A stretch of 64,000 nt of DNA from Spinacia oleracea (Eukaryota; Streptophyta; Magnoliopsida; Caryophyllales; Amaranthaceae). The notes under the pieces were generated by a model, which saw only the letters and a program-made list of their open reading frames with translations, had not been told where the DNA came from and made no database searches. Positions 48,000-60,118 of the stretch are shown piece after piece. The stretch's first letter is position 1. Each line of letters opens with the position of its first letter. Where the stretch lies: NCBI RefSeq assembly GCF_020520425.1, contig NC_079492.1:140806361-140870360 (forward strand). Reading direction: 5' to 3'. The position numbers were made by a program, and so were the translations under genes.

Positions 48000-49104
48000 A
48001 AAATTAATACAAAATATAACCACCACTATAATCATGCTCCAAAGTCCAAACTCCAACACAATTAAGTAGAGACAACTAATCAGAGAAAACTAATCAGAGA
48101 ATACAACCAAAACTTGCCAAAAACAAAAAATTAATCATGCATCCAAACTAATCAATGAATTCAGATTAAAACCACCAGCACAACCGCAACTAATCAGAGA
48201 CAAAAAAAACTAAAATCAAAAACCCGAATTCACCACAATTGTAAAGCGTTAATTGGTGATGATGAGAGTAGTTCCAAGAAGAAGAAGAAGATCTATTTAC
48301 CACAGCCATCACCTGCTTGTGCCTCATAATCTGACCACCCACGACCTACCGAAACCCAAGCCGCACCTCCACCACCGCCACCTCCAGTTAGAAAATTAAA
48401 ATTCGTTAAAATCAACAAAATAATCAAAAACCTAAATTATAAATAAAAAAATTAATAAAAAATAATATGAAAAATCAAAAACCTAAAAGAATTGAAGAAT
48501 GGAGGAAAGATGAAGGAGAGAGATGAAAGAGTTACATCATTTTGAGACAACACCGCCGCCTTGCTCGAGAATACGAAGTAGATAGCGGTTGAATTGAGAT
48601 ACGATTGAGGAAATTGTGTTGAGCTTGAGGAGGGAGATAGATCGACGAGTTTGAGGAGGGAGAGAAGTCGGCGGCGAGATCCTAGCTTTGCAACTCTTCC
48701 ATGGAGTCCGACTTTGAGGAGAGTAAGAGGGAGTCCGAGTTGTTGACGAAAGAGGCGGAGGGTTTGAGAAGTTTTAAACCATGAGAGGGGAGAGAGGAGA
48801 GAGAAAGGAATCCTCCAGGCTAACAGAAGAAATGAGGAGGAGAGAGAATTAAAATTTGGAGTATATGCCTATCTAACTTTGTCGAAGCGAACATTGGAGT
48901 GTACGCGTCAACAGATGATACTTTGTTGATGCAAACACTTAAATGCCCCCTTCAACAATAGTTATCGAAGCGAACAATAAAAATGTTCGCTATAACAACC
49001 CTTTATAATGTTTGACCCGCGTTGACTAAGTAGTTATTGAGGCGCGCTTATGTATGCCCCCCTCAACAAGGGGGCTACAACAGGGGTTTTTTCCACTAGT
49101 GATT

Positions 49105-50193
49105 AGGTCTACAAATCCTTAAGGTTAAAACAACTTGATTAGAATTAATAAGGACTGAATAATTTGTAGATTATTGGTGCCCTTGATTAATTGCTGCAAA
49201 TGTGTATGTGATGCATAATGTGTTTTACTAACCAGCTATGTGGGCCATTCATGATAATGAATGGGTGAATGGTATATATTGTATATGTACTGTTTTTCAG
49301 GTTATGAAGTGACTAGTATGGCCCAAATAGGATAGAAAATATGGTCTGCGTACCATTAATTTGAATGTAGTTGGTCTAAAGTACCAAAGTTGTTTTTCAA
49401 TTCAAATATGGTCTGCGTACCATCAAATAGTTGTAATTAGTTTTAATTATAGCTTCTTCTATTTGAAGAAAGTGGTGCCTCCCACGGAGATTTTCAAGAC
49501 GGACTTTGAAGTTAAAGCTTCAAGATGAAGTCGGGCCATACTAGATCACATTTATCTTATGCATGTTTTAAGTTATTTATTGCTTTTAAATATGTCTTAA
49601 AATGCATGAGATCAAAGCTTGATTATGTTGCATGATTAAGGATTTTAGTTCACTTAAAATCTAACCAACATAGTAAGAGCCTTAAGTTCCAAACTTAAAA
49701 ATGGAGTTAAAAGGTGCCATGCCAAAATATGCACTTGCTTGGATATCCTTTACATCAATCTAGTAATAGTTTTCGCTCAGCGAGGTGTTACTTATTGGTC
49801 CTAAAGGGGCAAGGTACACAAATAATTGTGAGTACATGTTAGTTTTGGTGAAACTCAACGATATAAGTAAAGAGTCCTTTTATGTCGTGGCAAAATCGAT
49901 AGGTTTACCTAATAAGTTCTTAGACGTACCTATCAACCAAGAATAGTTTCTAGACTATTAGCAAAAGGCTTTTGCTTACCTAAGATGTTTTAGGATTAAG
50001 TCGACAAACTGTGCTTAATTCTTCAATGATTTTAGGATCTTGGAATCATTTTATTCACACCTGCCGGAACACATAACTTGAATAAAATGCTTAATGAACA
50101 TTGAATTATGCATGTATGCTAGAATTTAAGTTTATTAAGAGAAACTGTGAATGGTTATTTATTTGTTTATTCTTTTCAATTGTAGTTTTAAAT
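49105..50193. other. Remaining leader of the retrotransposon
   Basis: Non-coding sequence between the CACTA insertion and the gag start. It includes a doubled 'atatggtctgcgtaccat' word at about 49339 and 49405. No gene was recognised. Confidence 0.5.
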
Positions 50194-53100
50194 ATGGCAA
50201 ACAACAATCAAAACATCATCATGGGTTCTGAGCTTATGGTCAAGCTGAACCTGGCAAATTTTCTTGAATGGGAAGCTAAGCTAGTTGAAATAGTCAAACT
50301 CAATGGACTTGAGTATGTACTATCACATCCCATGCCAAGCTACTATGCCAGAGACATGACCCCTGAGAGATTTTACGCCTGGGATGCGGATCTCAAAAAG
50401 GTTATGAGTCTCATGCTGAACAATATCCCTGATGATTGGGCTAGAAGGTTTGTAGCCTATGAACCTTTTACGCTCATCAAGAATCTGAGGGATATCTGTC
50501 GTGGAAGCACGGAGGACAGGGACCTGAACGTCCATGAGTTGATTGAATCAATGTCTGATCTAAAGGTTAGTTCTCCCAACAGGTGTTATAGGATGGAAGT
50601 CCAAAAAACACATGTTCAGCTCCTTCGCACTAAGCAGAGGGTAGGCGTCCCACTGAGGTTCCATGTGGATCTTATGCGTTCATACTTTGATCGCCTAAGT
50701 CTACTAGGAACACCAATAAGCGAGAGGATGGCAGTCTCTATCTTGCTCAATTCACTACACAGTGGGTTTGGTCGCTTCAAACAACTATACCTAAGTGAAC
50801 CAAGAGAAGAAACAGTTGCAGAATTTGTTCACCTTGTCAGAAAGGCTGAAATAATACTGGACTGTGGAGCCAAAGATTTACTCAAGGCTAGAAGGAGACC
50901 GTTCAAGAAAAGTGGAAAGTCAAAGGGCAATGCTAAATCAAAGCAGGACAAGTCCACATCAAGCTATCTTTATTGTGATGGAATAGGCCATTGCAAAAGA
51001 GAATGTCCAAAGCTAAAGGAAGATCAGAAGAACGGAACAGTCGTTCCATCTTCAGGTATTTTCGTTATAGACTGTATACTTGCTAATTCAACTTCTTGGG
51101 TATTAGATACAGGTTGTGGCTCACACTTATGTTCCAATCCACAGGGACTAAGAAGAAGTAGAAAGTTAAGCAAGGGTGAAGTCGACCTACGAGTGGGAAA
51201 TGGAGCACGGATTGCTGCATTAGCTGTAGGAACTTATTATTTGTCGTTGCCCTCCGGGCTAGTTTTGGAACTGGAAGAATGTTTCCATGTTCCAAGTCTT
51301 ACTAAAAACATCATTTCAGTTTCTTGCTTAGATGCTAAGGGATTTTCCTTTTTAATAAAAGACAATAGTTGTTCGTTTTATTTTAAAGAGATGTTTTATG
51401 GATCTGCTAGATTAGTCAATGGACTTTATTTATTAGATCACGACAAACAAGTATATAACATAAATACCAAAAAGGCCAAAAAGGATGATTCAGATCTCAC
51501 CTATCTGTGGCATTGTCGATTAGGCCATATAAACTTGAAACGCTTAGAAAGACTTCAAAAGGAAGGAATTCTAGAACCATTTGACTTAGAGGATTATGGT
51601 AAATGCGAATCATGTTTACTTGGCAAAATAACAAAGCAACCTTTCTCTAAAGTTGGAGAAAGAGCAAATGAACTATTGGGTTTAATCCATACAGATGTAT
51701 GTGGACCAATGAGTACAAATGCTAGAGGTGGTTTCAGCTACTTTATCACTTTCACTGATGACTTCAGTAGATATGGTTATGTCTACCTAATGAAGCATAA
51801 GTCTGAATCCTTTGACAAATTCAAGGAATTTCAGAGTGAAGTAGAGAATCAATTAGGCAAGAAGATTAAGGCACTGCGGTCTGATAGAGGCGGTGAATAT
51901 CTGAGCTATGAATTTGATGACCATCTGAAAGAATGTGGAATTCTATCAGAATTGACTCCTCCTGGAACACCACAATGGAACGGTGTGTCGGAGCGGAGGA
52001 ACAGAACCTTGCTAGACATGGTCAGGTCAATGATGGGTCAGGCCAAACTTCCATTAGAATTTTGGGGACATGCACTAAATACAGCTGCACTCACTATAAA
52101 TAGAGCTCCGTCTAAAGCTGTCGAAAAGACTCCATATGAGTTATGGTTTGGAAAGCCTCCAAATGTGTCTTTTCTTAAGATTTGGGGATGTGAAGTATAC
52201 GTCAAACGATTAATTTCAGACAAACTTCATCCAAAATCTGACAAATGTATCCTTGTGGGCTATCCAAAGGAAACAAAGGGGTATTACTTCTACAATACAT
52301 CTGAGAACAAGGTGTTTGTTGCTCGAGATGGTGTCTTTTTGGAGAAAGATCACATTTCCAAAATGACAAGTGGGAGAAAAGTAGACCTCGAAGAAATTCG
52401 AGTCGAACAACAAACTCTAGAGAATGCTCAAGATGACATTCAGGATGAAACTCAGAGATCTTTAGAAGAATCTGGTGAGAATCATGGTCAATCTAGAAAT
52501 TTTACCCCGCGTAGATCGCAAAGATATAGATCTCAACCGGAAAGATACTTAGGTATTTTGACGAACGAGAGCTATGACGTTCTATTACTTGAAAGTGATG
52601 AACCTGCAACTTACAAACAAGCTATGACGAGCCCTAGCTCCAAGCAATGGCAAGAAGCCATGCAATATGAATTAGACTCCATGTCTGAAAACCAAGTATG
52701 GGATTTGGTCGATTTGCCAGATGGCTACCAAGCCACTGGAAGCAAATAGGTTTTTCAAACTGAAAAAGGACAAGGATGGGAAACTTGAAGTTTTCAAAGC
52801 TAGATTGGTTGCAAAAGGTTACAGGCAAGTCCACGGTGTGGATTACGATGAAACCTTTTCACCAGTTGCAATGCTAAAGTCTATTCAGATAATGTTAGCA
52901 ATCGCTGCATATTACGATTACGAAATATGGCAGATGGATGTCAAAACTACTTTCTTAAACGGCGTTTTAACAGAAACTGTGTTTATGACACAGCCTGAAG
53001 GTTTTGAGGATCCAAAGAATGCTAAAAAGGTATGCAAGCTAAAGAAGTCAATCTACGGATTGAAGCAGGCATCCAGGAGCTGGAATATACGTTTTGATGA

Positions 53101-54181
53101 AGCAGTAAGTGACTTTGGTTTCATCAAGAACGCAGACGAATCTTGTGTATACAAGAAGGTCAGTGGGAGAAAAATTTCTTTCCTAGTATTATATGTCGAC
53201 GACATATTGCTTATCGGAAATGACATTCCTATGTTGAACTCTGTCAAGATTTGGCTTGGGAAATATTTTTCGATGAAAGATCTAGGAGAAGCACAGTACA
53301 TATAGGGCATCAAGATTTACAGAGATAGATCTTAAAAGATGATTGGACTTAGTCAAAGCACTTATATCAATAAGGTGCTTGATAGGTTCAAGATGGCGGA
53401 CTCCAAGCGAGGCTACCTACCCATGTCTCATGGAATAACTCTAAGCAAGACTCAGTGCCCAAAAACACTTGATGAGCGTAGACGAATGAATGGGATTCCA
53501 TATGCATCATTGATTGGTTCAATAATGTATGCTATGATATGTACACGCCCGGATGTTGCGTACGCACTCAGTGCTACGAGCAGATACCAGTCAGACCCAG
53601 GAGAGGCGCATTGGACTGCTGCCAAGAATATTCTGAAGTACCTGAAAAGGCACAAAGATGACTTCCTGGTCTATGGTGGAGATGATGAATTAATTGTTAA
53701 AGGCTATACGGACGCAAGTTTCCAAACCGACAAAGATGATTTCAGATCACAGTCTGGGTTTGTCTTCTTCCTCAACGGAGGTGCAGTAAGCTGGAAAAGT
53801 GCTAAGCAAAGCACCATTGCGGATTCTACAACTGAAGCGGAGTACATTGCTGCACATGAAGCAGCAAAGGAAGCTATATGGCTAAGGAAGTTCATAGGTG
53901 AACTTGGTGTAGTCCCCTCCATTAAAGGACCAATAGCCCTGTATTGTGATAATAACGGAGCTATTGCACAGGCAAAGGAGCCTAGACACCACCAGAGAGT
54001 CAAGCATGTACTTCGTAGATTTCACCTTCTACGAGAGTTCGTTGAAAGAAAAGAAGTCGAGATAAACAAGATTGGAACTGATGACAACATATCAGATCCA
54101 TTGACTAAACCTCTGCCGCAGGCGAAGCACAACTCGCACACTGCAGCTATGGGAATCAAGCATATTGGAGAATGGCTTTGA
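50194..54181 (+). pseudogene. Copia gag-pol polyprotein with stops and a frameshift
   Basis: A frame starting MANNNQNIIMGSELM runs through gag to a zinc-knuckle region at about 50965-51010 (CDGIGHCKREC; the first Cys spacing is altered). Then come protease (WVLDTGCGSH, about 51098), the integrase HHCC zinc region (WHCRLGHIN ... CESCLLGK, 51505-51625) and the DDE core (HTDVCGPM; FTDDFSRYGY; TPQWNGVSERRNRT). A TAG at 52747 and a +1 shift just after it end the first frame. Reverse transcriptase follows (QMDVKTTFLNG, YVDDILLIGND at about 53193), with TAG at 53303 and TAA at 53333. RNase H comes last (GYTDASFQ, DSTTEAEYIA, HVLRRFHLLRE), ending at 54181. The ATG at 50194 was chosen because upstream in-frame residues do not look like gag. 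The copy cannot make a full polyprotein. Confidence 0.93.
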
Positions 54182-55029
54182 TATCCCTGTTTAATGTTTT
54201 AAAGTTTTAGAGTTTAAATCTTTGTAAAACATTATTGGTTAATCATTCACAATAAATGAAAGAATTCATTTTTCCATTTAATTTGTGGTTTATTAAATGA
54301 TGAGTCCCTTCAATTTGACGATATATTCAAGATAGACTGTCAGGACCAGTCCTGTGACTAAGAAATGTCTATCAAGTGAACTTGAATGTCAAAGGTTGAA
54401 AATGGTCCCTAGTCGGAGTTTTCTATAAAATTGGACGCATAGAAAACGTTAGACGATTAGAATGCAAGATGACTAGTAGTTCTGTTTCTTGAACTATGTG
54501 GACATGGCAATGTCATAATCATTTGCATAGATACTTACTTTGGGAAGACTAGTATCGGACAAGACCTATGAAACTTTACTGTAAGAGATGAAAATCTGTC
54601 ATAAGTAAATTTCATTAAAATTATTAGACACTAAATCCTCAATACCTGAGTGATTTGAGATTACTTGTTTGAGAACTGGTTGCTTTGACGTTGACCAACC
54701 GTCGCACCGTAAAAGGAGGCTATAAAGGCAACGCTCAGGTAATCACCTATCAAACGAAGTCTAATCTCAAGATCGCAAGATTGGGATTGTCCTCCCATAA
54801 ATCGGGATGAGATGCTTAAAAGTTGTACAAGGCCACTCGGAGAGCTAGAAACTGTGAAATGCATGGCCGTGCTCGGATGAATCATAGGCTATGATTATCT
54901 GTTTATTTGATCAGTTGAACTCTGAAACCGAGGAACACCTCTGGACATAATAAGGATGACAACTCTTACCTTATGTTCAAGAGCAAGCATCGAGCGACAA
55001 AGGAATTAGGAAATGCACACTTGTCCCTA
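54182..55029. other. 3' non-coding region of the retrotransposon
   Basis: Between the RNase H stop and the purine tract. It contains no additional frame of note. Confidence 0.6.
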
Positions 55030-55045
55030 AGGACAAGTGGGAGAC
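55030..55045 (+). promoter_or_regulatory. Polypurine tract
   Basis: AAGGACAAGTGGGAGA immediately before the 3' LTR start, the usual plus-strand priming site. Confidence 0.75.
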
Positions 55046-56418
55046 TGAAGGAAATAATGCCCTTGGTCCAAGTATGCATTCAATGTTAAGTCTAATAAAT
55101 GCGGTTCAGTATTAATTAAATAGTTAATAATTCAGTGAGATCAAGTGAGCTGAATGCCTGACTAGAGGCCGCTTCAGTTCAAGTGGAATTAATGATATTA
55201 ATCCACAGCTTACTCTTGACTGAACCCGTAGGGTCACACAAATAGTACCTAAACGGATCAAGTATTTAATGGAATTAAATACTCCATCTATGGATATTCG
55301 GAATCGACGGATCTTGGTTTCAGTGGGAGCTAAGATCGTCACAGGCAAGAAATGAATACTCCGGAAACGATGATATTGCCGGAAACGGAAATATGGATCG
55401 TATCGGAAATATAAATATTATCCAAGTTGTAGATGTTGCCGAAAACGGAAACATGGTACGTATCGGAAAATATTATCGGAAATGGAAATATTGCCGGAAT
55501 CGGAAATATTGCCGGAAACGGAAATATTGTCAGAATCGGAAATATTATCGGCATCGGAAAATAATTCCGGAAACGGAAATATTAAATATTTGTTCGAAAC
55601 GGAAATTAATTCCGGAATCGGAAATAGTAAATATTGTTCGTATCGGAAATGAATTCCGAAACCGGGAATTTAATCGGAAGCGTATCGTACGAATAAACAT
55701 CGGACGAGCTTGCTAGACGCAAGGCCTAGCACGAAGCTAGGCCCAACGCCTAGCAAAGCCCGCGCGCGACCAAAGCAAGCAAAGCCCAAACGCGAGAGCA
55801 AGGCCAGCAGGCGCGCGCCCCTCGTGGGCTGCGAGCACTTGCTGGGCCTGGGCTCAGCGCGCGCGCGCACGGCGCCCCTCGTGGGCTGCTGCGCCTGCGT
55901 GAGTGTTTGTGCTTGCGTACAAAACCTTGATCGGTTAGGATTCGTATAAGATTAATTCCCTAAGTCTACTAGATAAATTAAGTGATTGAATTTTAGATTA
56001 ATTCAGATTCACTAAATTGTTTCCTAGTAGGATTCTAATATCCGATACCCATGCCCTATAAATAGGTGATCAATGCTCACAATTTAGATCGAGTATTCAA
56101 GTATTCAAAGTGATTTTTGAGAGCAAAATTCAGTCATACAATTGCCTATAAAGTGCCGAAAATTCTAAGTACCTTAAGGGCGATCCTAGTTGGTCAAGCT
56201 TAAGGCGGATCCGGACGTGCTGTGGACTATCTACGGAGGGGCGACACTTGGAGTCCTAAAGACTTGTTCTTGTTCGGTTCGGGCGCAGCTAGGGAAGGCA
56301 CGCAACAAAGAGTATGCATCTAAACTATGCTAAATGATTATGTGTAAATAATATGCTTTCCTGGCTTTATGGTTTTTCCGCATGATTTATGAATTGTCAT
56401 ATGTATCATAACCTAACA
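55046..56418 (+). repeat. 3' LTR
   Basis: Near-identical to the 5' LTR. Differences noted by eye include one CG-repeat contraction of 2 bp in the GCGCGCGCG run and scattered transitions. Followed by the CGACC target duplication. Confidence 0.95.
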
Positions 56419-56423
56419 CGACC

Positions 56424-57775
56424 CGGCCTGACGCACGTGTGTGTGTGCCCCCACCAATACCTCTCTTCCACTTCCTTAAACAAGTTATACACTCAAACTC
56501 CCATATATAATGAAACTAGCTTTTGAGCCTGTTCAAAGAACAGGCGGTTGTATAGTGGTTATTTTAAGTTCTAATTTTATTGAGCTTGTGATTTTAGAGA
56601 GTATATATGATTTAAATAGAGGTAAATTTTAAAGGTTGAAAAAATATATGTAAATTAAATAGTGTATTAATATTGAGTGTTAATCGGGAAGATGGAGTGG
56701 AAGATTCCGAATTAATAGATTAGTGAGTTGATGGTGTATGAGGGAGGCGGTTGGAGTTGCATAATATATCAAACAACAAAGAAAAAATAAAATTAAAAAA
56801 CCAAATTGATGGAGGAAACAATGGATAACACGTGTCATCTAATCAAATGTGGTGACACGTGTCATCTAATCAAATGTGGTTTTGATTTTTAAATACTAGG
56901 TATAGATGAGGAAGATGTTATTTTATTAATGTGGGACATTTTCCCTTTCACTTTTCAATTCTTTATTTTTGCATTTAGAACAAGAATTTCCAACACGCAT
57001 TCGTCCTTCTCCTGCTCCAACTAAGGGGGTGTGTTAGACACAATAATATGTCAATATTATTTTTCCATAATTAGCTTTGTAATTATAGTAATGTGTAAAC
57101 CCTAGTTGACTATGTAAACTATATAGTTGGATATCAATGTGTTAGCCTCCTCAAGAGATAATTCGTCTCAATTTACAGTCATGTCAGCAAAATTTAAGTC
57201 TTAAAATCTGGCCGGTGCTGATGTTGCTCTTATATTCATCCATTTTTCTCTCCTCCCATCAATCATCTTATTTTCACCCTCATTTCTTTCTTCTTTTTCT
57301 AACATTTCTTGTAATGAAACATACAATGAAAGTGTTTTAACTAATGGTGTTTTTCCTTAAAATTTCCACAAAAAAAATCATTTTCCAATAAAAATTTCTT
57401 CGTTAAACCAAACTTAACCTAATTAAAGGTACATTGAATTAGTCCTTCCCACACCAAATTCCCAAAATTAAAGTACGTAGGAATTTTGTCAAAGTATTCT
57501 CCTCTTGACACTATAAGAGGCCATGTGAGCATTGATTCTAATATTCCTTTAGACTAATGTTTTCCGAAAATCAAGTTTCACATTAAAGACTTTTACACAT
57601 AAATATGAAATTAGGTTTAGCATGTTTATGAGATTTGATCTCACCTCTTTTAAAATCTTTCATCTAAACACTGCTCCTCATTATTGGAGGTTTCATAACA
57701 TGTTTTTCGGGTCATCTTTGGTGACTTAAGTACGTTTATTGCGAGTCATTCACGAATTACTTCCAACCATCCTGT
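56424..57775. other. Spacer with possible short copia-LTR fragment
   Basis: TGTTAGACACAATAATATGT at 57034 resembles the start of a plant copia LTR, but its end was not located. At 56515-56895 a stretch beginning ACTAGCTTTTGAGCCTGTTC ends in TACTAGGTATAG and contains a 27 bp tandem duplication ('gtgacacgtgtcatctaatc' and on, about 56825-56880). No gene was seen. Confidence 0.35.
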
Positions 57776-58054
57776 GTTTACAAGAATTTGTATCTTTAAC
57801 GACAACCTAATTACGACGGGTCAAAAATTCCGTCGCAAAAGCCTTTTGCGACGGGGCTAACAACTAAACAATGACGGGAATAACCGTCGCAAATGTCTTT
57901 TACGACGGGTTTACGACGGATTTACGACGGGATTTCTATTAACGACGGCCCCTTTTAAAAACGGGTTCGCGACAGGAAATCCCGTCGTTAATCAACGATT
58001 ATTGGCCTTTCGCGACGGGATTTCCCGTCGTTAATAGTATAATTTTTTGTAGTA
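57776..58054 (-). mobile_element. CACTA-type MITE, copy 2 (inverted)
   Basis: Same family as 40416-40694, in reverse orientation: it begins GTTTACAAGAATTTGTATCT and ends 'taatagtataattttttgta'. The internal order of GACGGG/CCCGTC words is mirrored. The terminal bases are mutated and no clean three-base target duplication remains, so it looks older. Confidence 0.8.
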
Positions 58055-58614
58055 TTATTAGTCTTCCGCCTCTTCCCTTGGTTTTCAAGTTCCACAAGTT
58101 GACAACATAATTGTTTAGTGTTCGTCGTCCCTTTTTCAGCTCCATCTCCTCTACTAGAATGACCATTAATAGCCTTTACAAGGCGATCTCAACATTCAAA
58201 AGCCAACAAGAGAAATTCATATGATCTTCACATGTTCTAGTACAAGTAGTTTGTTTTCTCACTTGGTCTGTAAGCCGTGTAAGGGTGTCTTTAAGGATCC
58301 CAATAGTTGTAGTTTGTAATTTGTTTTAATTTAATGCAAATTAAGTCTATGTCAAAAAAAATTATATATTATATTACAAAAAAAGTGTCACTAGATTTCT
58401 TGATACTACCTTGATCCGTTTCAAAATGAAATTTACGTTTTTCGTTTTAGTTTGTTTCATAATGTTCTTTACATTATGCTTATTCTTTTTTGGATACGTA
58501 AATTTACTATCTTGCCCCTCTTATACCCCACAACATTTATAACTTTTCACTCATTTTCTCTTACTTTTTTCCCTTACACTCACCCACATTTTTATACATC
58601 TATCTTACTTTATA

Positions 58615-58872
58615 CTTCCTCCGATTTTTTTTACTTGCAACGTTTTTTACTTTCACGCATGCCAATGCATGTCTTTGATCATTAATATATTTAATTATCT
58701 TTAAGCAAAAATTATAAAAACTTGATATTTTAAATATACGCATTGAGATGAATCTAACAAGATCACACACGACAATGTTTTATCTTACATATAAACATCA
58801 ACAATAGACAAAGTAAAATATGTGAATAGTGTAAAAAGTCTAAACCTTGCAAGTATTAAAAAGCGGAAGAAA
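58615..58872. mobile_element. MITE, 'CTTCCTCCGATTTTTT' family
   Basis: The left end is CTTCCTCCGATTTTTT and the right end AAAAAGCGGAAGAAA, with TA on both sides (58613-58614 and 58873-58874). The body matches the nested MITE at 28136-28390. Confidence 0.75.
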
Positions 58873-58924
58873 TACACATTTTATTATTTTCACCAATTTT
58901 TTTTACACATTTTTCATATTTTAT

Positions 58925-59352
58925 CGGCAAATTTGTCAAATACAACATAATAAAATTCTCTATTTGTCAATTATAACCTCAAATTTCTAATTTTTCCAAT
59001 TACAACCTTAACCTTGTACATCTATTTTAAATTACGATCCGAAACCATTTTCCGGCAAAAATCACCGGAAGATGATGTCATAACGTTATTAAAAAAATTA
59101 TGAAGTACATAATATCTGTAAAAAAAATATTTTTTCGACTATTTATCGATTTAATTTTTTTATAGAAAATATGTAACTTTTTTAAATAAAATTATGACAT
59201 CATCTTTCAGTGATTTTTGCCAGAAAATAATTTAGGGTTGTAATTTAAAATGGATGAATAAGTTTAAGGTTGTAATTGGTAAAAATAGAAAATTGAAGTT
59301 ATGATTGGCAAATATAGAATTTTACTAGGTTGTATTTGATAATTTTTTCTAT
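58925..59352. mobile_element. Foldback element, unsplit copy
   Basis: The left arm, CGGCAAATTTGTCAAATACA, then 'tcaattataacctcaaattt' and 'tcaccggaagatgatgtcat', is inverted in the right arm ending GGTTGTATTTGATAATTTT. The arms are about 170 bp around an AT-rich centre. Same family as 40405-41132. Confidence 0.75.
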
Positions 59353-60118
59353 TTTATCTTAATATTTGTACAAATATATTAGAACGCATGCATGTATAAT
59401 GTTGAAAATCATGTACGTATATAGTACGTATTTATTTGAAGATATTTTTTATTTTATGATTGCGAACAATTTTACAAAAAGAGATGAGAAAGTACATATG
59501 CAGAGATTAGTACTCCACTTAGAAATGTGTCTCCTGTGTGCAGGGGTTAAAAAAGTGAAAATCAGAGCAAACTCTCCGTAGAAAATATTAGTCCAAGTCT
59601 TTTGTAAAGAAAAAATATAAAAAGAGATTCTGCCCTAACTTGGTGATAGTGACTGTACCTGAAACTGAAAAAGAAATAAAGCAGTGGGGGAAGGCCCACG
59701 TGGTGGCAAACTGGCAAAGCCACCTAAGAATAAATTAAAGATGATCGATCGACATGAAGTTTTTTTTTTGCCCTTTGGGATGTTGAAAGATGGTCACTTT
59801 TTTTTTTTACAACATAAAGTTGGCCACTACTAAACTCTCTTGAACAACATTAACTACCATGAGAGGCGAAAACAAACTCACCAACGTGTTAAGTTTGGCC
59901 TAGTGAAAAAAATTGCATAGTTTTAACAATGTATGCAATATAAAGATTGATGGTTTCCTTGATCTACACTAGAGATATTCAATTGAGACAGAGGCAGAAT
60001 TGAGTGTCGACATTAGAATTACATGTAAAAGTTACGAGTACTACGTATATATTTATTTTTATATTTTGACATAAAAGTATGTATTTTAACTTTTTGAGAG
60101 GTTTTGTTTTGTATATCG
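59353..60118. other. AT-rich spacer; nothing recognised
   Basis: No gene, RNA or clear repeat was seen. Confidence 0.45.

Larger units (their letters stand above)
46212..49101. mobile_element. Non-autonomous CACTA (En/Spm-type) transposon nested in the leader
   Basis: The ends are CACTAGTGGAAAAAATACCT and its complement-type GGGTTTTTTCCACTAGTG. The three-base target duplication ATT stands at 46209-46211 and 49102-49104. Subterminal repeats of GTTGAGGGGGGC, GCCCGCCTCAACAG and CCCCCCTCAACAA crowd both ends (46230-46545 and 48885-49090), as in CACTA elements where transposase binds. No transposase frame was found, so it depends on another copy. The middle (46550-48800) carries gene-like sequence. 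Confidence 0.9.
43075..56418 (+). mobile_element. Ty1-copia LTR retrotransposon, complete but lesioned, with nested CACTA
   Basis: LTRs at 43075-44449 and 55046-56418 begin TG and end CA. The five-base target duplication CGACC stands at 43070-43074 and 56419-56423. A tRNA-iMet primer site follows the 5' LTR, a purine tract precedes the 3' LTR, and a copia-order polyprotein (integrase before reverse transcriptase) lies between. By eye the LTRs differ at roughly 15 places over 1.37 kb, so the insertion looks recent. Between the 5' LTR and gag lie 5.7 kb holding a GC-rich array and a 2.9 kb CACTA transposon; without the CACTA the element is about 10.4 kb. Confidence 0.95.

Noticed and set aside
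55339..55949. Frames inside the 3' LTR, repeated in the 5' LTR at 43422-43933
   Set aside because: Products of the CGGAAATATT array and the GC-rich block; LTRs do not code here.
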